46,148 bases of DNA, from contig CAMCYL010000009.1 of assembly GCA_945883905.1 (NCBI GenBank), forward strand, positions 1-46,148, given 5' to 3'. Source of the DNA: Akkermansia muciniphila. Its GTDB lineage: Bacteria; Verrucomicrobiota; Verrucomicrobiia; Methylacidiphilales; CAMAQI01. The translations under genes and the position numbers were made by a program. Positions 25,542 to 33,165 of the stretch are shown piece by piece; the first letter of the stretch is position 1; every line of letters starts with the position of its first letter. The notes below the pieces were generated by a model, which was given only the letters and a program-made list of their open reading frames with translations, searched no databases and was not told the DNA's origin.

Positions 25542-27092
25542 ATGTCCAATCGCATTATTCTTTTTGACACCACGTTGCGCGATGGAGAGCAATGTCCCGG
25601 AGCGAGCATGAGTCCTCGTGAAAAATTGGAGGTGGCGCGTCAGTTGGAGCGACTCCAAGTCGATGTGATTGAGGCCGGTTTTCCGGTGATTAGCGAGGGG
25701 GATTTCAATTCCGTGCGTCAGATTGCGACAGAGATTCAAGGGCCGAAGATCTGTGGATTAGCGCGATGTGTCGCGAAGGATATTGAGGCGGCCGCTCATG
25801 CGGTGAAGCCAGCGGGCAAGCGAGGACGGATCCATGTTTTTTTAGCAACCTCGAAGATTCATCGGGAGTTTAAATTTGCGAAGGCGCAGGATGAGATTAT
25901 TCGTATGGCGGTCGAAGGGGTAAAGCTTGCGAAAAGTTTTGTCGAGGATGTTGAATTTTCTCCGGAAGATGCCTCTCGGACGGAACCGGATTTTTTGGCA
26001 AAGGTCACGGAAGCGGTCATTGCGGCAGGAGCGACGACGGTGAATATTCCGGATACCGTCGGGTATGCGGTCCCCGAGGAATTTGGAGCCTTGATTGGAT
26101 CCCTTTTTGCGAACGTCAAAAACATCAACAATGCGATTATCAGCGTGCATTGTCATAACGATTTAGGGTTAGCGGTGGCGAATTCCTTAGCGGCGATCAA
26201 GGCCGGAGCGCGTCAGATCGAAGGGACGATCAACGGCATTGGCGAACGTGCGGGGAATGCGGCGATTGAAGAGCTCGTCATGGCGATGAAGACGCGGCAG
26301 GACTACTATAAGGACTATGAGTTAGGATTGAATTATCGAGAGATTGTTAAAACCTCGAAGCTCGTGGCTCGGATGTCCGGTTTGATGGTGCAACGGAATA
26401 AAGCGGTTGTTGGGGAGAATGCTTTTGCTCATAGCTCTGGAATTCATCAGGATGGAATCATCAAGAAGCGAGAGACCTATGAAATCATGGATCCGATCGA
26501 GATTGGGTGGGGAGAGACAGAGTTACCATTAACGAAGCACAGTGGACGAAATGCACTCGAGCAACGATTGAAGCATTTAGGGTATAAGCTTTTGAAGGAG
26601 GAAGTGGAACGTCTTTTTGTGGAGTTTAAAACGATTGGGGATAAGAAGAAATTTGTTTATGACGATGACTTGATTGCATTAGTCGATAATCAGATTAATG
26701 AAGTTCAAGAGACCTTTTCGTTAGAGTATATGCATGTCTCCTCGGGGATTGGACAGATTCCGACGGCGACGATTCGTCTGCGAAAAGGGGAGGAGCTCTT
26801 CATGGATGCTGGAACCGGCGATGGGGCGGCGGATGCGGCGATGCAGGCGATCGATCGTCTGACTGGAAAACGGGGTCATTTAGTTGAGTACCTCGTTCGT
26901 GCCGTGACCGAAGGGCATGATGCGATTGGAGAGGTTTCTTTAAAAGTAAATTTTGGCAATGGGGAGATGGTCAGTGGGAAGGCCGCCTCGACCGATGTGA
27001 TTGAGTCCAGTGCTCGGGCTTATTTGAATGCCGTAAATCGTTCCTTTCTTTTAGAAAAAACGAAAGCACTTTCGATTTCCTCGACGCCTTAG
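25542..27092 (+). CDS. leuA: 2-isopropylmalate synthase
   Basis: 516 residues, standard for bacterial type 1 LeuA. FDTTLRDGEQCPGASMS near the N-terminus holds the catalytic Arg/Asp of the HMGL-like TIM barrel; HCHNDLGLAVANSLAAIKAG supplies the HxH metal motif, followed by IEGTINGIGERAGN. HSSGIHQDGIIK and the GGTG-like LeuA dimer regulatory domain occupy the C-terminal ~130 residues (leucine feedback). It condenses acetyl-CoA with 2-oxoisovalerate as the first committed step to leucine. A citramalate synthase is a less likely alternative given the neighbours. GGAAACAGT precedes the ATG. Together with ilvH and ilvC it should answer to the leader upstream of ilvH. Confidence 0.93.
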   Translation: MSNRIILFDTTLRDGEQCPGASMSPREKLEVARQLERLQVDVIEAGFPVISEGDFNSVRQIATEIQGPKICGLARCVAKDIEAAAHAVKPAGKRGRIHVFLATSKIHREFKFAKAQDEIIRMAVEGVKLAKSFVEDVEFSPEDASRTEPDFLAKVTEAVIAAGATTVNIPDTVGYAVPEEFGALIGSLFANVKNINNAIISVHCHNDLGLAVANSLAAIKAGARQIEGTINGIGERAGNAAIEELVMAMKTRQDYYKDYELGLNYREIVKTSKLVARMSGLMVQRNKAVVGENAFAHSSGIHQDGIIKKRETYEIMDPIEIGWGETELPLTKHSGRNALEQRLKHLGYKLLKEEVERLFVEFKTIGDKKKFVYDDDLIALVDNQINEVQETFSLEYMHVSSGIGQIPTATIRLRKGEELFMDAGTGDGAADAAMQAIDRLTGKRGHLVEYLVRAVTEGHDAIGEVSLKVNFGNGEMVSGKAASTDVIESSARAYLNAVNRSFLLEKTKALSISSTP

Positions 27093-27150
27093 AGGTATTC
27101 GGTTTTCATTCGCTAAACAAGTTCAACTTTCCATCGACAATAGAAAGTCC

Positions 27151-27649
27151 CACTACTGTCCAAAATAACTCTAGATTTGATAGGTGAATTAAAGGAGGGG
27201 GATTAAAATTCTAAAGCAGTTCTCACGCAACGACGCGACGCCGCCACGTCAGAGAGGGAGAGGATCGTGAGCTCATTCCTTTCGGCGCCTCCTTCGTCGG
27301 CTGCCGCCTCCCGAGAATCTCTCCCGTTTTTTTGAAAAAAGGATTTTCAAAAAACGATCGAGTTTCTCTGGAGGGGATCGGTTTCACCTCTCCTCGGAAA
27401 GAGTTCACGATCCTCTCCGTGAGAAATTCTCGGATTTTTTTGTATCATGTGGGGAAGTTCTGACCCCAAGAGCGTAAGCGATAGTTCCCTATTTTTAAAA
27501 AGGGATCGAAAGCTCGTTTTCGAGAACTTTTTAAAAATAGGGAGGAGGCTCGAAAGAGCAGTGGTCAGAACGAGGGGGGGGTAGGGGTTTAACGTTGCGG
27601 CGTTGCGTGAGACAATGTATTGAAGGTTTTTTTGTTTTACTGGACACTA
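27151..27649 (+). repeat. modular repeat element, copy B (complete, about 500 bp)
   Basis: Left end CACTACTGTCCAAAATAA (27151-27168); right end GTTTTACTGGACACTA (27634-27649), a degenerate complement of it. Inside, GGAGAGGATCGTGAGCTC (from 27257) pairs with GAGTTCACGATCCTCTCC (to 27418), and a central hairpin GTTTTTT-GAAAA / TTTTCAAAAAAC lies at 27326-27355. TCCCTATTTTTAAAAAG (27486-27502) pairs perfectly with its complement at 27527-27543, and GTTCTGACC (27467) with GGTCAGAAC (27563). The first half is about 95% like 45700-45920. No transposase is encoded; a 61-codon minus-strand frame is not conserved as protein. Confidence 0.75.
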
Positions 27650-27707
27650 ATGCGAAAGCCCTACTTTGTAGGTTTGCAAACTCTCCCCAAAAGAGTATCA
27701 TTGAACC

Positions 27708-27899
27708 ATGCCGACAAACCTCCCCGAAAATCAGCCAACGCCCGAGCAGCGTGAGGCGATCGCGTGTCGTATGGCTGAAAAGCAAAAGTGGAAAGAACTT
27801 CCCGGCAATCGTTACACAGCGGATGAATTAAACGAGATGTCGAAGGATATCTCAAATTTCAGATTTGTACGAAGAACCCCACTTATTTATGTTGCTTGA
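27708..27899 (+). CDS. small hypothetical protein preceding a nucleotidyltransferase-like gene
   Basis: 63 residues, hydrophilic: PTPEQREAIACRMAEKQKWK and YTADELNEMSKDIS suggest helices. It overlaps the following gene by 11 nt in another frame, the organisation of antitoxin-toxin or coupled pairs. No known domain recognised. The right end of repeat copy B lies 58 nt upstream, and no clear Shine-Dalgarno is present. Confidence 0.45.
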   Translation: MPTNLPENQPTPEQREAIACRMAEKQKWKELPGNRYTADELNEMSKDISNFRFVRRTPLIYVA

Positions 27900-28626
27900 G
27901 CCAAGAGGAGATGTCGATTGGACAAAGGTTAAACAGGTTCTTAAAACCATTTATCAGCAATCCCCAGAGTTTCTTTTTGAAAATGCACTTATTGGCGGAG
28001 GTGCTGCTTGGTTCTACAAAACCGTTCTTAATAAAGCAAATGACCCTGATTTTAAAATCGAACTAAATCCTCAAAAAGAGATCCTTTGGCTTAGTAAAGA
28101 TATTGACTTCATTGGGTCAAACCTCAATGAGTATGAAGTTCTTTTAAAAACCAAAAAAACAGGAACTCCTCCCCGTTTTTATATTGAGGGCGTTTGGATT
28201 GATACCCCTGAGATAGGGCTAACAATGCACCCAGATGTTGTTTTAAAAAGAACCTATCAAGGTTATTTAGAGCAAGACTTAGGAGAGTATCAAGTGGCTC
28301 ATCCCGCAGATGTTTTAAAAGAAAAACTTGCCTTAGTGAATAGTCCAAAAGCGACCAAAAGACCTCAAGATATACTTCATATCGAAGCCATTAAGGAGTT
28401 CATAAAATTCGATCTTTGTCAAAGAATTGAGAAGAAAGAATTATTTCAAAATGCTGCGGATGCAAAAGCATGGAGAGACGATGCGATACTTGCCAAAACC
28501 GTTGACTGGACCATTTTCTCATGTTCAAAACTCCAAAGACGATTAGAAGTCGCCTATCAGAATCTTGAGTCTGTTTCCTACTCTAACTCTGTCAGACAAT
28601 GGATAAAGCATCATCTCAAATCGTGA
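27889..28626 (+). CDS. nucleotidyltransferase-like protein (possible AbiEii-type toxin)
   Basis: 245 residues from the ATG at 27889; the frame opens at a TTG at 27865. IGGGAAWFYKTVL followed about 30 residues later by SKDIDFIG resembles the GG...DxD active-site pattern of minimal nucleotidyltransferases, including AbiEii/MenT-like toxins. The rest (HPDVVLKRTYQGYLEQ, VAHPADVLKEKLALVNSPKA, KRPQDILHIEAI) fits the helical part of such enzymes, where KxxD segments recur. The preceding 63-residue gene could be its partner. It sits in an island with other defence-type remnants. Function is inferred from a weak motif. Confidence 0.5.
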   Translation: MLLEPRGDVDWTKVKQVLKTIYQQSPEFLFENALIGGGAAWFYKTVLNKANDPDFKIELNPQKEILWLSKDIDFIGSNLNEYEVLLKTKKTGTPPRFYIEGVWIDTPEIGLTMHPDVVLKRTYQGYLEQDLGEYQVAHPADVLKEKLALVNSPKATKRPQDILHIEAIKEFIKFDLCQRIEKKELFQNAADAKAWRDDAILAKTVDWTIFSCSKLQRRLEVAYQNLESVSYSNSVRQWIKHHLKS

Positions 28627-28712
28627 TAGAAAGAGATTAGTTTTTGAACGTCAAATGATATTCTAAGGGGACTTGCTTATTGTTCTTCAGAGGATTTTTT
28701 GTAAAACAGACA

Positions 28713-28732
28713 TTACCTCATTAATGAGGTAA
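28713..28732. promoter_or_regulatory. perfect 20-bp palindrome, likely operator
   Basis: TTACCTCATTAATGAGGTAA reads the same on both strands. It ends 9 nt before the start of the WYL-type regulator remnant, where an autoregulatory operator would lie. Such perfection over 20 bp is unlikely by chance in a 46-kb window. Confidence 0.65.
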
Positions 28733-28741
28733 TAAGAAAGA

Positions 28742-29240
28742 ATGAGTTACACCCGCCCCCCCTTAGAGAGAATGATGAGGATTCATCATCGTCTTAAAAA
28801 AGGAGATTTTCCGAATTGTACCACCCTTGCAAAAGAGATGGAGGGATTGATCACCCGTAAAGCGATCGGGATCGCTGCCTTCGACGAAAATTTTTTAGCA
28901 CCGATTCGATTAGCGTTAGCCAAACAAGTTCAACTCTCCACCGACTCGTAAGAGCCTCGATCAAAACTTTGGGGTATTTCAGGGAGATAAATCGACACTT
29001 GTTCGACTGCGTTTCAGTCCTGAAATCACGCCTTATATTCGTGAGCGGGAATGGCATTCGAGCCAGAAAACAATCAAAGAGGGTAAATTAGGGATCGAGA
29101 TCGAAATCACCGTCACCCACCTTCTCGAAATCAAAGTGTGGATCATGAGTTGGGGCGATCAAGTCGAGGTTTTGGCACCGCAAAAACTCCGTGACTCGGT
29201 GCATGAAATTGCGAAAAAAATCCTCCAACAATACCGTTGA
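28742..29240 (+). pseudogene. degraded WYL-domain transcriptional regulator
   Basis: The first frame (28742-28951, 69 codons) begins PPLERMMRIHHRLKKGDFPN, then CTTLAKEMEG, the HTH start of WYL regulators, and jumps to NFLAPIRLALAKQVQLSTDS and a stop. A second frame, offset by one base class and ending at the TGA at 29238-29240, reads FGVFQGDKSTLVRLRFSPEI, TPYIREREWHSSQKT, IEITVTHLLEIKVWIMSWGD and QVEVLAPQKLRDSVHEIAKK, the normal C-terminus of a WYL protein. Most of the HTH and the ligand-binding WYL core are deleted. WYL regulators commonly control CRISPR-Cas and other defence loci, and a cas3 stump lies 1.3 kb downstream. Confidence 0.8.
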
Positions 29241-29267
29241 AAATAATATTCAAAAAAATATCAACCA

Positions 29268-29297
29268 TTGGACTGTATTTGTCTGACCCCCTATGAT
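29268..29297 (+). promoter_or_regulatory. candidate promoter of the YhcG-type nuclease gene
   Basis: TTGGAC (29268-29273), an 18-nt spacer and TATGAT (29292-29297) resemble a housekeeping promoter. The ATG of the nuclease gene is 15 nt after the -10, so the transcript would be nearly leaderless. Confidence 0.4.
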
Positions 29298-29311
29298 AGC
29301 GTGGCATTGAA

Positions 29312-30457
29312 ATGAGTTTAAATTACGACTTTTTGATCTCTTCTATTCAGCAAACGCATCAGGATTCCCTGAAAGGAGCGGCAGGTGCCGTCAACCGTTA
29401 TCTGATCCTGCGTAATTGGGTCATTGGGGCATATCTCGTCGAATTTGAGCAAAACGGAGAAGATCGTGCAAAATATGGGGAAGGATTGTTGAAGCAATTA
29501 GCAGGGGATCTGCAAGCAAAAGGAGTCTCAGGAATAAGTCCCGACATGTTAGCTCGGATGAGAGTTCTTTTCAGTCTTTACCCACAATTAGAGTCTAAGA
29601 TTTCCGCACCACTGGTGCGGAAATTGCATAAACCATTCGAAACAAATGAGTTAAAGATTTCCGCACCAGTGGCGCGGAAATTTCCTTCGCCATTGCCTGT
29701 TGATCAAGTGCTTTGTTTATCTTGGACACATCTTGTTGAACTTTTAAAAATCGATGACTCTTGGAAGCGGGCCTTTTACGAAAATGAATGTCTCAAAGAA
29801 AACTGGTCCAAGCGCCAGCTTCAACGTCAGATCGGCTCCCTTCTTTACGAGCGAACAGGGTTGTCAACAGACAAAAAAGCAGTGATCGAAGCGGCGCGAA
29901 CCGCAGAGAATTCAACGACAGGGGCGATTATCGAACTGATCCGAGATCCTTATGTTCTTGAATTTGTGGGGTTGACGGAAAAACATCACTATTTAGAAAA
30001 AGATCTGGAAAAAGCGCTTTTGGATCACCTTCAATCTTTTTTGTTAGAGCTAGGGAATGGCTTTTGTTTTGAAGCTCGTCAAAAACGCATCACCGTGGGA
30101 AATGAGCACGACTACATCGATTTGGTTTTTTATCATCGGATTTTACGGTGTCATCTTTTGATCGATCTCAAAACAAGAACGTTTCAACATGGTGATGCGG
30201 GACAAATGAATTTTTATCTCAACTACTGGAAGGATCAGATGATGGCAGAGGGAGATCAACCGCCCGTTGGATTGATCCTCTGCACGGATAAAGATCAAAC
30301 GAAGGTCGAGTATGCAACGGGGGGATTGGATCATCAGCTTTTTGTCTCTCGCTATTTGGTCTCTTTACCGTCTCCAGAAACGCTTCAAAATTTAATCGAG
30401 GCGGATCGTGCGCATTGGGATCAGAAGAATCATTCTGAAAAGGAATCCAATTTATGA
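29312..30457 (+). CDS. YhcG-type PDDEXK nuclease (DUF1016)
   Basis: 381 residues. The N-terminal helical DUF1016 region (NRYLILRNWVIGAYLVEFEQ, GLLKQLAGDLQAKGVSGISP) is followed by a short repeat-derived insert (see 29591-29704), LCLSWTHLVELLKIDD and WSKRQLQRQIGSLLYERTGL. The C-terminal nuclease domain has CFEARQKRITVGNEHDYIDL and LLIDLKTRTFQHGDAGQMNF, i.e. catalytic Asp and a DxK in place of the usual ExK, then GQMNFYLNYW and PPVGLILC. The family is related to RmuC/Holliday-junction-type nucleases and is common in defence and mobile islands. It seems intact. No partner methylase is present. Confidence 0.88.
   Translation: MSLNYDFLISSIQQTHQDSLKGAAGAVNRYLILRNWVIGAYLVEFEQNGEDRAKYGEGLLKQLAGDLQAKGVSGISPDMLARMRVLFSLYPQLESKISAPLVRKLHKPFETNELKISAPVARKFPSPLPVDQVLCLSWTHLVELLKIDDSWKRAFYENECLKENWSKRQLQRQIGSLLYERTGLSTDKKAVIEAARTAENSTTGAIIELIRDPYVLEFVGLTEKHHYLEKDLEKALLDHLQSFLLELGNGFCFEARQKRITVGNEHDYIDLVFYHRILRCHLLIDLKTRTFQHGDAGQMNFYLNYWKDQMMAEGDQPPVGLILCTDKDQTKVEYATGGLDHQLFVSRYLVSLPSPETLQNLIEADRAHWDQKNHSEKESNL
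29591..29704. repeat. two in-frame 57-bp repeats with palindromic cores inside the YhcG-type gene
   Basis: Units 29591-29647 and 29648-29704 share their first 34 bp apart from a few changes. Each contains a palindrome: TTTCCGCACCA-c-TGGTGCGGAAA (29601-29623, perfect) and TTTCCGCACCA-g-TGGCGCGGAAA (29658-29680, one mismatch pair). The period, 57, is 19 codons, so both units encode related peptides (KISAPLVRKLHKPF, KISAPVARKFPSP) and keep the frame. Confidence 0.8.
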
Positions 30458-30514
30458 TACTTCAGGCGTTTAAAAAGTTTCGTCGGAGAAGATAGGTTAA
30501 AGCTTTAATAGATT

Positions 30515-30697
30515 ATGAAATTTTACGCTCACACGGCGGATGACGAAGATGAAAATGCGTTGCCTGAAAGCTCGGGTAAGTGGCAGTCGCTATCTGTCCA
30601 CCTTCGTAATGTCGCCAATTTAGCGAAACACTTCGCTACACCGCTTGGGCTAGGACAGTTTCGGCTCGTCCGGTTTATGATTAAAGGCCTAGGCTAA
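30515..30697 (+). pseudogene. N-terminal stump of a Cas3-type HD nuclease
   Basis: 60 codons. FYAHTADDEDENALPESSGK, WQSLSVHLRNVANLAKHFAT and PLGLG match the start of CRISPR-associated Cas3'' HD domains (YAHT...LPESSGKWQPLxxHLxNVAxLAxxFA). The homology collapses before the catalytic HD motif and a stop follows at the 3' end of tex, which it overlaps by 17 nt. No other cas gene and no CRISPR array occur in the window. It is a relic of a type I system. Confidence 0.7.
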
Positions 30698-32954
30698 CAC
30701 CGAACGGTTGAGAGCCTCGGGAGGAACTAGTGCTCATGGGGCGGGGAGAGCGATCCTCTCGTCGGGGAGCACTGGAGTTGGGGGCTCCAGCGCCAGAGGG
30801 GCGGGCTCCGAGATCGGGGTGGGTTTTCATGGAGAGGGCAATACGTTTACGGGAGGCATCGACATCGACCACGGTCACGGTCACTTTTTGACTGACCTTG
30901 ACATGCTCGGAAGGATTCTGAACGAAGGTATCGGCCAGTTGACTAATATGAACAAGTCCATCTTGATGGACGCCGATATCGACAAAGGCTCCGAAGGCGG
31001 TGACGTTGGTGACGATGCCGGGGAGTTTGAGTCCTGGTTTGAGATCTTCGATTTTGGAAACCCCCTCGGCAAATTGGAAGGCTTCGAATTTTTCACGCGG
31101 ATCGCGGCCCGGTTTATTGAGTTCATTGACGATATCTTTCAAGGTGGGGATCCCGACGGTTTCGGTGACATATTTTTGAAGATCAATTTTTTTTCGGAGG
31201 GTCTCATTAGTCATCAGATCGGAAACTTTGCAGTTCAGATCTTGAGCCATTTTTTCGACGATCGGGTAGCTTTCGGGATGGACGGCACTGCGATCAAGCG
31301 GGTTTGAGGCATCGTGAATCCGAAGGAATCCGGCGGCCTGTTCAAAGGCTTTACTTCCTAAGCGCGGAACTTTTTTGAGTTCTTCGCGAGTTTTAAAGGG
31401 ACCCGTTTCATTGCGTTGTTTAACGATGTTTTCGGCAATTTGAGCGCCGATTCCGGAAACGTAGGAGAGGAGTTGTTTGCTGGCGGTATTGACCTCAACC
31501 CCGACGCCGTTCACACAGCTCATGACGACATCATCTAAGGAGCGCTTCAAGGCATTTTGATCGACATCATGTTGATATTGGCCGACGCCGATCGATTTGG
31601 GATCGAGTTTCACGAGTTCCGCAAGAGGATCCATCAAACGGCGAGCGATGGAGACCGATCCACGGACGGTGATATCGTGATCAGGGAACTCCTCCCGAGC
31701 CGCTTCAGAGGCGGAGTAGATCGAGGCGCCACTTTCATTGACGCTGACAATGGCAATGGAGGCAGGCAGTTTTAAGGCGCGGACGAAGGCCTCGGTTTCG
31801 CGACCTGCGGTTCCGTTCCCAATCGCAATGGCCTCGGTTTTGAAATGGGTGCAGAAGCCTTTGATTTTTTCGGCCGCCTCCGTGGCGTGGCGGTCGGGAT
31901 AGATCACATCGTTATGGAGGAGCTTGCCTTGTCGATCGAGGATGACCACTTTGCAGCCAGTCCGAAACCCGGGATCGATTCCGATGGTATTTTTTTGTCC
32001 GAGGGGAGAGGCGAGGAGGAGTTCGCGGAGGTTTTCTGAGAAGACGCGAATCGCTTCGGTATCGGCCTTCTTTTTGGATTCCAGGCGAGCCTCGGTCTCC
32101 ATGGAGATACTCAGGAGACGTTTATAACAATCTTGGGTCGCAAGCTTCACCTGCTGAGAGACAGGGGAGGAGCCTTTCACATAAAGCTCTTCGAGAATTT
32201 GAAGGGCGGTTGCTTCGGGAGGGGTGATTCGGACGAGGAGAAACGATTCCTTTTCTCCACGGCGCATCGCAAGCACACGATGAGAGGGGGATTTGGAGAC
32301 CGGCTCTTTCCATTCAAAGTAATCTTTATATTTTTCTCCTTCAGTTTCTTTCCCGGTGAGGACTTTTGAGGAGATGATCCCTTCTTGTTCAAAGAGCGCT
32401 CTTAAACGGCTTCGAGCCTCTTTATCGTCACTGATTCGTTCCGCTAAAATATCGCGTGCTCCTGCGAGAGCTTGATCGGCGGTCTCGACTCCTTTTTCTT
32501 TGGAAAGGAATTTTTCCGCCTCTTCGGTCGGTTTGGTTTCCGGATTTTGTTCCCAGAGAATTTCGGACAGGGGTTCGAGGCCTTGCTCTTTAGCGATCGT
32601 GGCACGAGTCCGTTTTTTAGGACGGTGAGGGGCGTAAAGATCTTCGAGAGTGCTTAAGGTTTGAGCCTCCTGAATCGATTTTTTAAGAGGATCGGAGAGG
32701 AGGTTGCGTTCGAGGAGTGATTTCACAATCGCATCGCGTCGGGCATCGACTTCGGCGAGTTGAGTGAGTCGATCGCGGACGTTTGCAATTTGGACCTCAT
32801 CCATCGAGCCGGTGACCTCTTTTCGGTAACGGGCGATGAAGGGGACCGTCGCTCCTTCTTTGAGAAGGAGAGCGGTGGCGGTGACCTGTCGAGGTTGGAG
32901 AGAGAGTTCTTTGGAGATTTTTTCGAGATAGAGGAGGTTGATCGGATTTTCCAT
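30681..32954 (-). CDS. tex: Tex-family RNA-binding transcription accessory protein
   Basis: 757 residues, full length. Tex N-terminal helical region (VTATALLLKEGATVPFIARY, RKEVTGSMDEVQIANVRDRL), YqgF/RNase-H-like domain beginning NTIGIDPGFRTGCKVVILD, helix-hairpin-helix pair (LLSYVSGIGAQIAENIVKQR; FKTREELKKVPRLGSKAFEQ), and a C-terminal S1 domain (LPGIVTNVTAFGAFVDIGVH ... ALSMKTHPD). The tail is Ser/Arg/Pro-rich. Tex binds nucleic acid and the elongation complex, and affects transcription and virulence-factor expression in several bacteria. It diverges from proS, with a short repeat element in the gap. No Shine-Dalgarno is evident. Confidence 0.95.
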   Translation of the reverse strand: MENPINLLYLEKISKELSLQPRQVTATALLLKEGATVPFIARYRKEVTGSMDEVQIANVRDRLTQLAEVDARRDAIVKSLLERNLLSDPLKKSIQEAQTLSTLEDLYAPHRPKKRTRATIAKEQGLEPLSEILWEQNPETKPTEEAEKFLSKEKGVETADQALAGARDILAERISDDKEARSRLRALFEQEGIISSKVLTGKETEGEKYKDYFEWKEPVSKSPSHRVLAMRRGEKESFLLVRITPPEATALQILEELYVKGSSPVSQQVKLATQDCYKRLLSISMETEARLESKKKADTEAIRVFSENLRELLLASPLGQKNTIGIDPGFRTGCKVVILDRQGKLLHNDVIYPDRHATEAAEKIKGFCTHFKTEAIAIGNGTAGRETEAFVRALKLPASIAIVSVNESGASIYSASEAAREEFPDHDITVRGSVSIARRLMDPLAELVKLDPKSIGVGQYQHDVDQNALKRSLDDVVMSCVNGVGVEVNTASKQLLSYVSGIGAQIAENIVKQRNETGPFKTREELKKVPRLGSKAFEQAAGFLRIHDASNPLDRSAVHPESYPIVEKMAQDLNCKVSDLMTNETLRKKIDLQKYVTETVGIPTLKDIVNELNKPGRDPREKFEAFQFAEGVSKIEDLKPGLKLPGIVTNVTAFGAFVDIGVHQDGLVHISQLADTFVQNPSEHVKVSQKVTVTVVDVDASRKRIALSMKTHPDLGARPSGAGAPNSSAPRREDRSPRPMSTSSSRGSQPFGVSLGL

Positions 32955-33016
32955 AAAGGGGGGATATTTTTAAGAACATCTTCTCCTCCTGCAAGCTTTG
33001 ATTCTATGGCTTTTTC

Positions 33017-33104
33017 ACTCCCGGTCCAAAATAACTTTGGATTTTCGCTTTGCGATGGGAGTGCGCGAGACAATGTATTAAGTTTTTTTTGTTTTAGTGG
33101 CTAA
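33017..33104 (+). repeat. modular repeat element, copy D (minimal, MITE-like, about 88 bp)
   Basis: Left end CACTCCCGGTCCAAAATAA (33017-33035) joins almost directly to the right-end block gtgcgcgagacaatgtatta and TTTTGTTTTAGTGGCTA. It is the shortest copy with both ends, so it defines the termini of the family. It lies between the divergent tex and proS genes and ends 61 nt before the proS start. A small hairpin TCGC-ttt-GCGA replaces TGCGC-ttt-GCGCA of the longer copies, a paired change. Confidence 0.65.
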
Positions 33105-33165
33105 TGTGGAAGAAAGCAAATTTTTGATTGGAGTTCAGAGGGGGCTTTGCTATCACCCACCCACG

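Noticed and set aside
27223-27408. 61-codon minus-strand frame repeated as 65 codons at 45708-45905 (SFRGEVKPIPSRE...)
   Set aside because: The two copies differ at about ten bases and nearly all of those change the amino acid, so the frame is not under protein-level selection. It reflects the repeat, not a gene.
27093-30700. CRISPR array near the cas3 stump
   Set aside because: No regularly spaced direct repeats of 25-40 bp occur here or elsewhere in the window.
30708-31307. 199-codon plus-strand frame antisense to tex
   Set aside because: It is a Gly/Asp-rich mirror of the tex coding strand with no domain or ribosome binding site.
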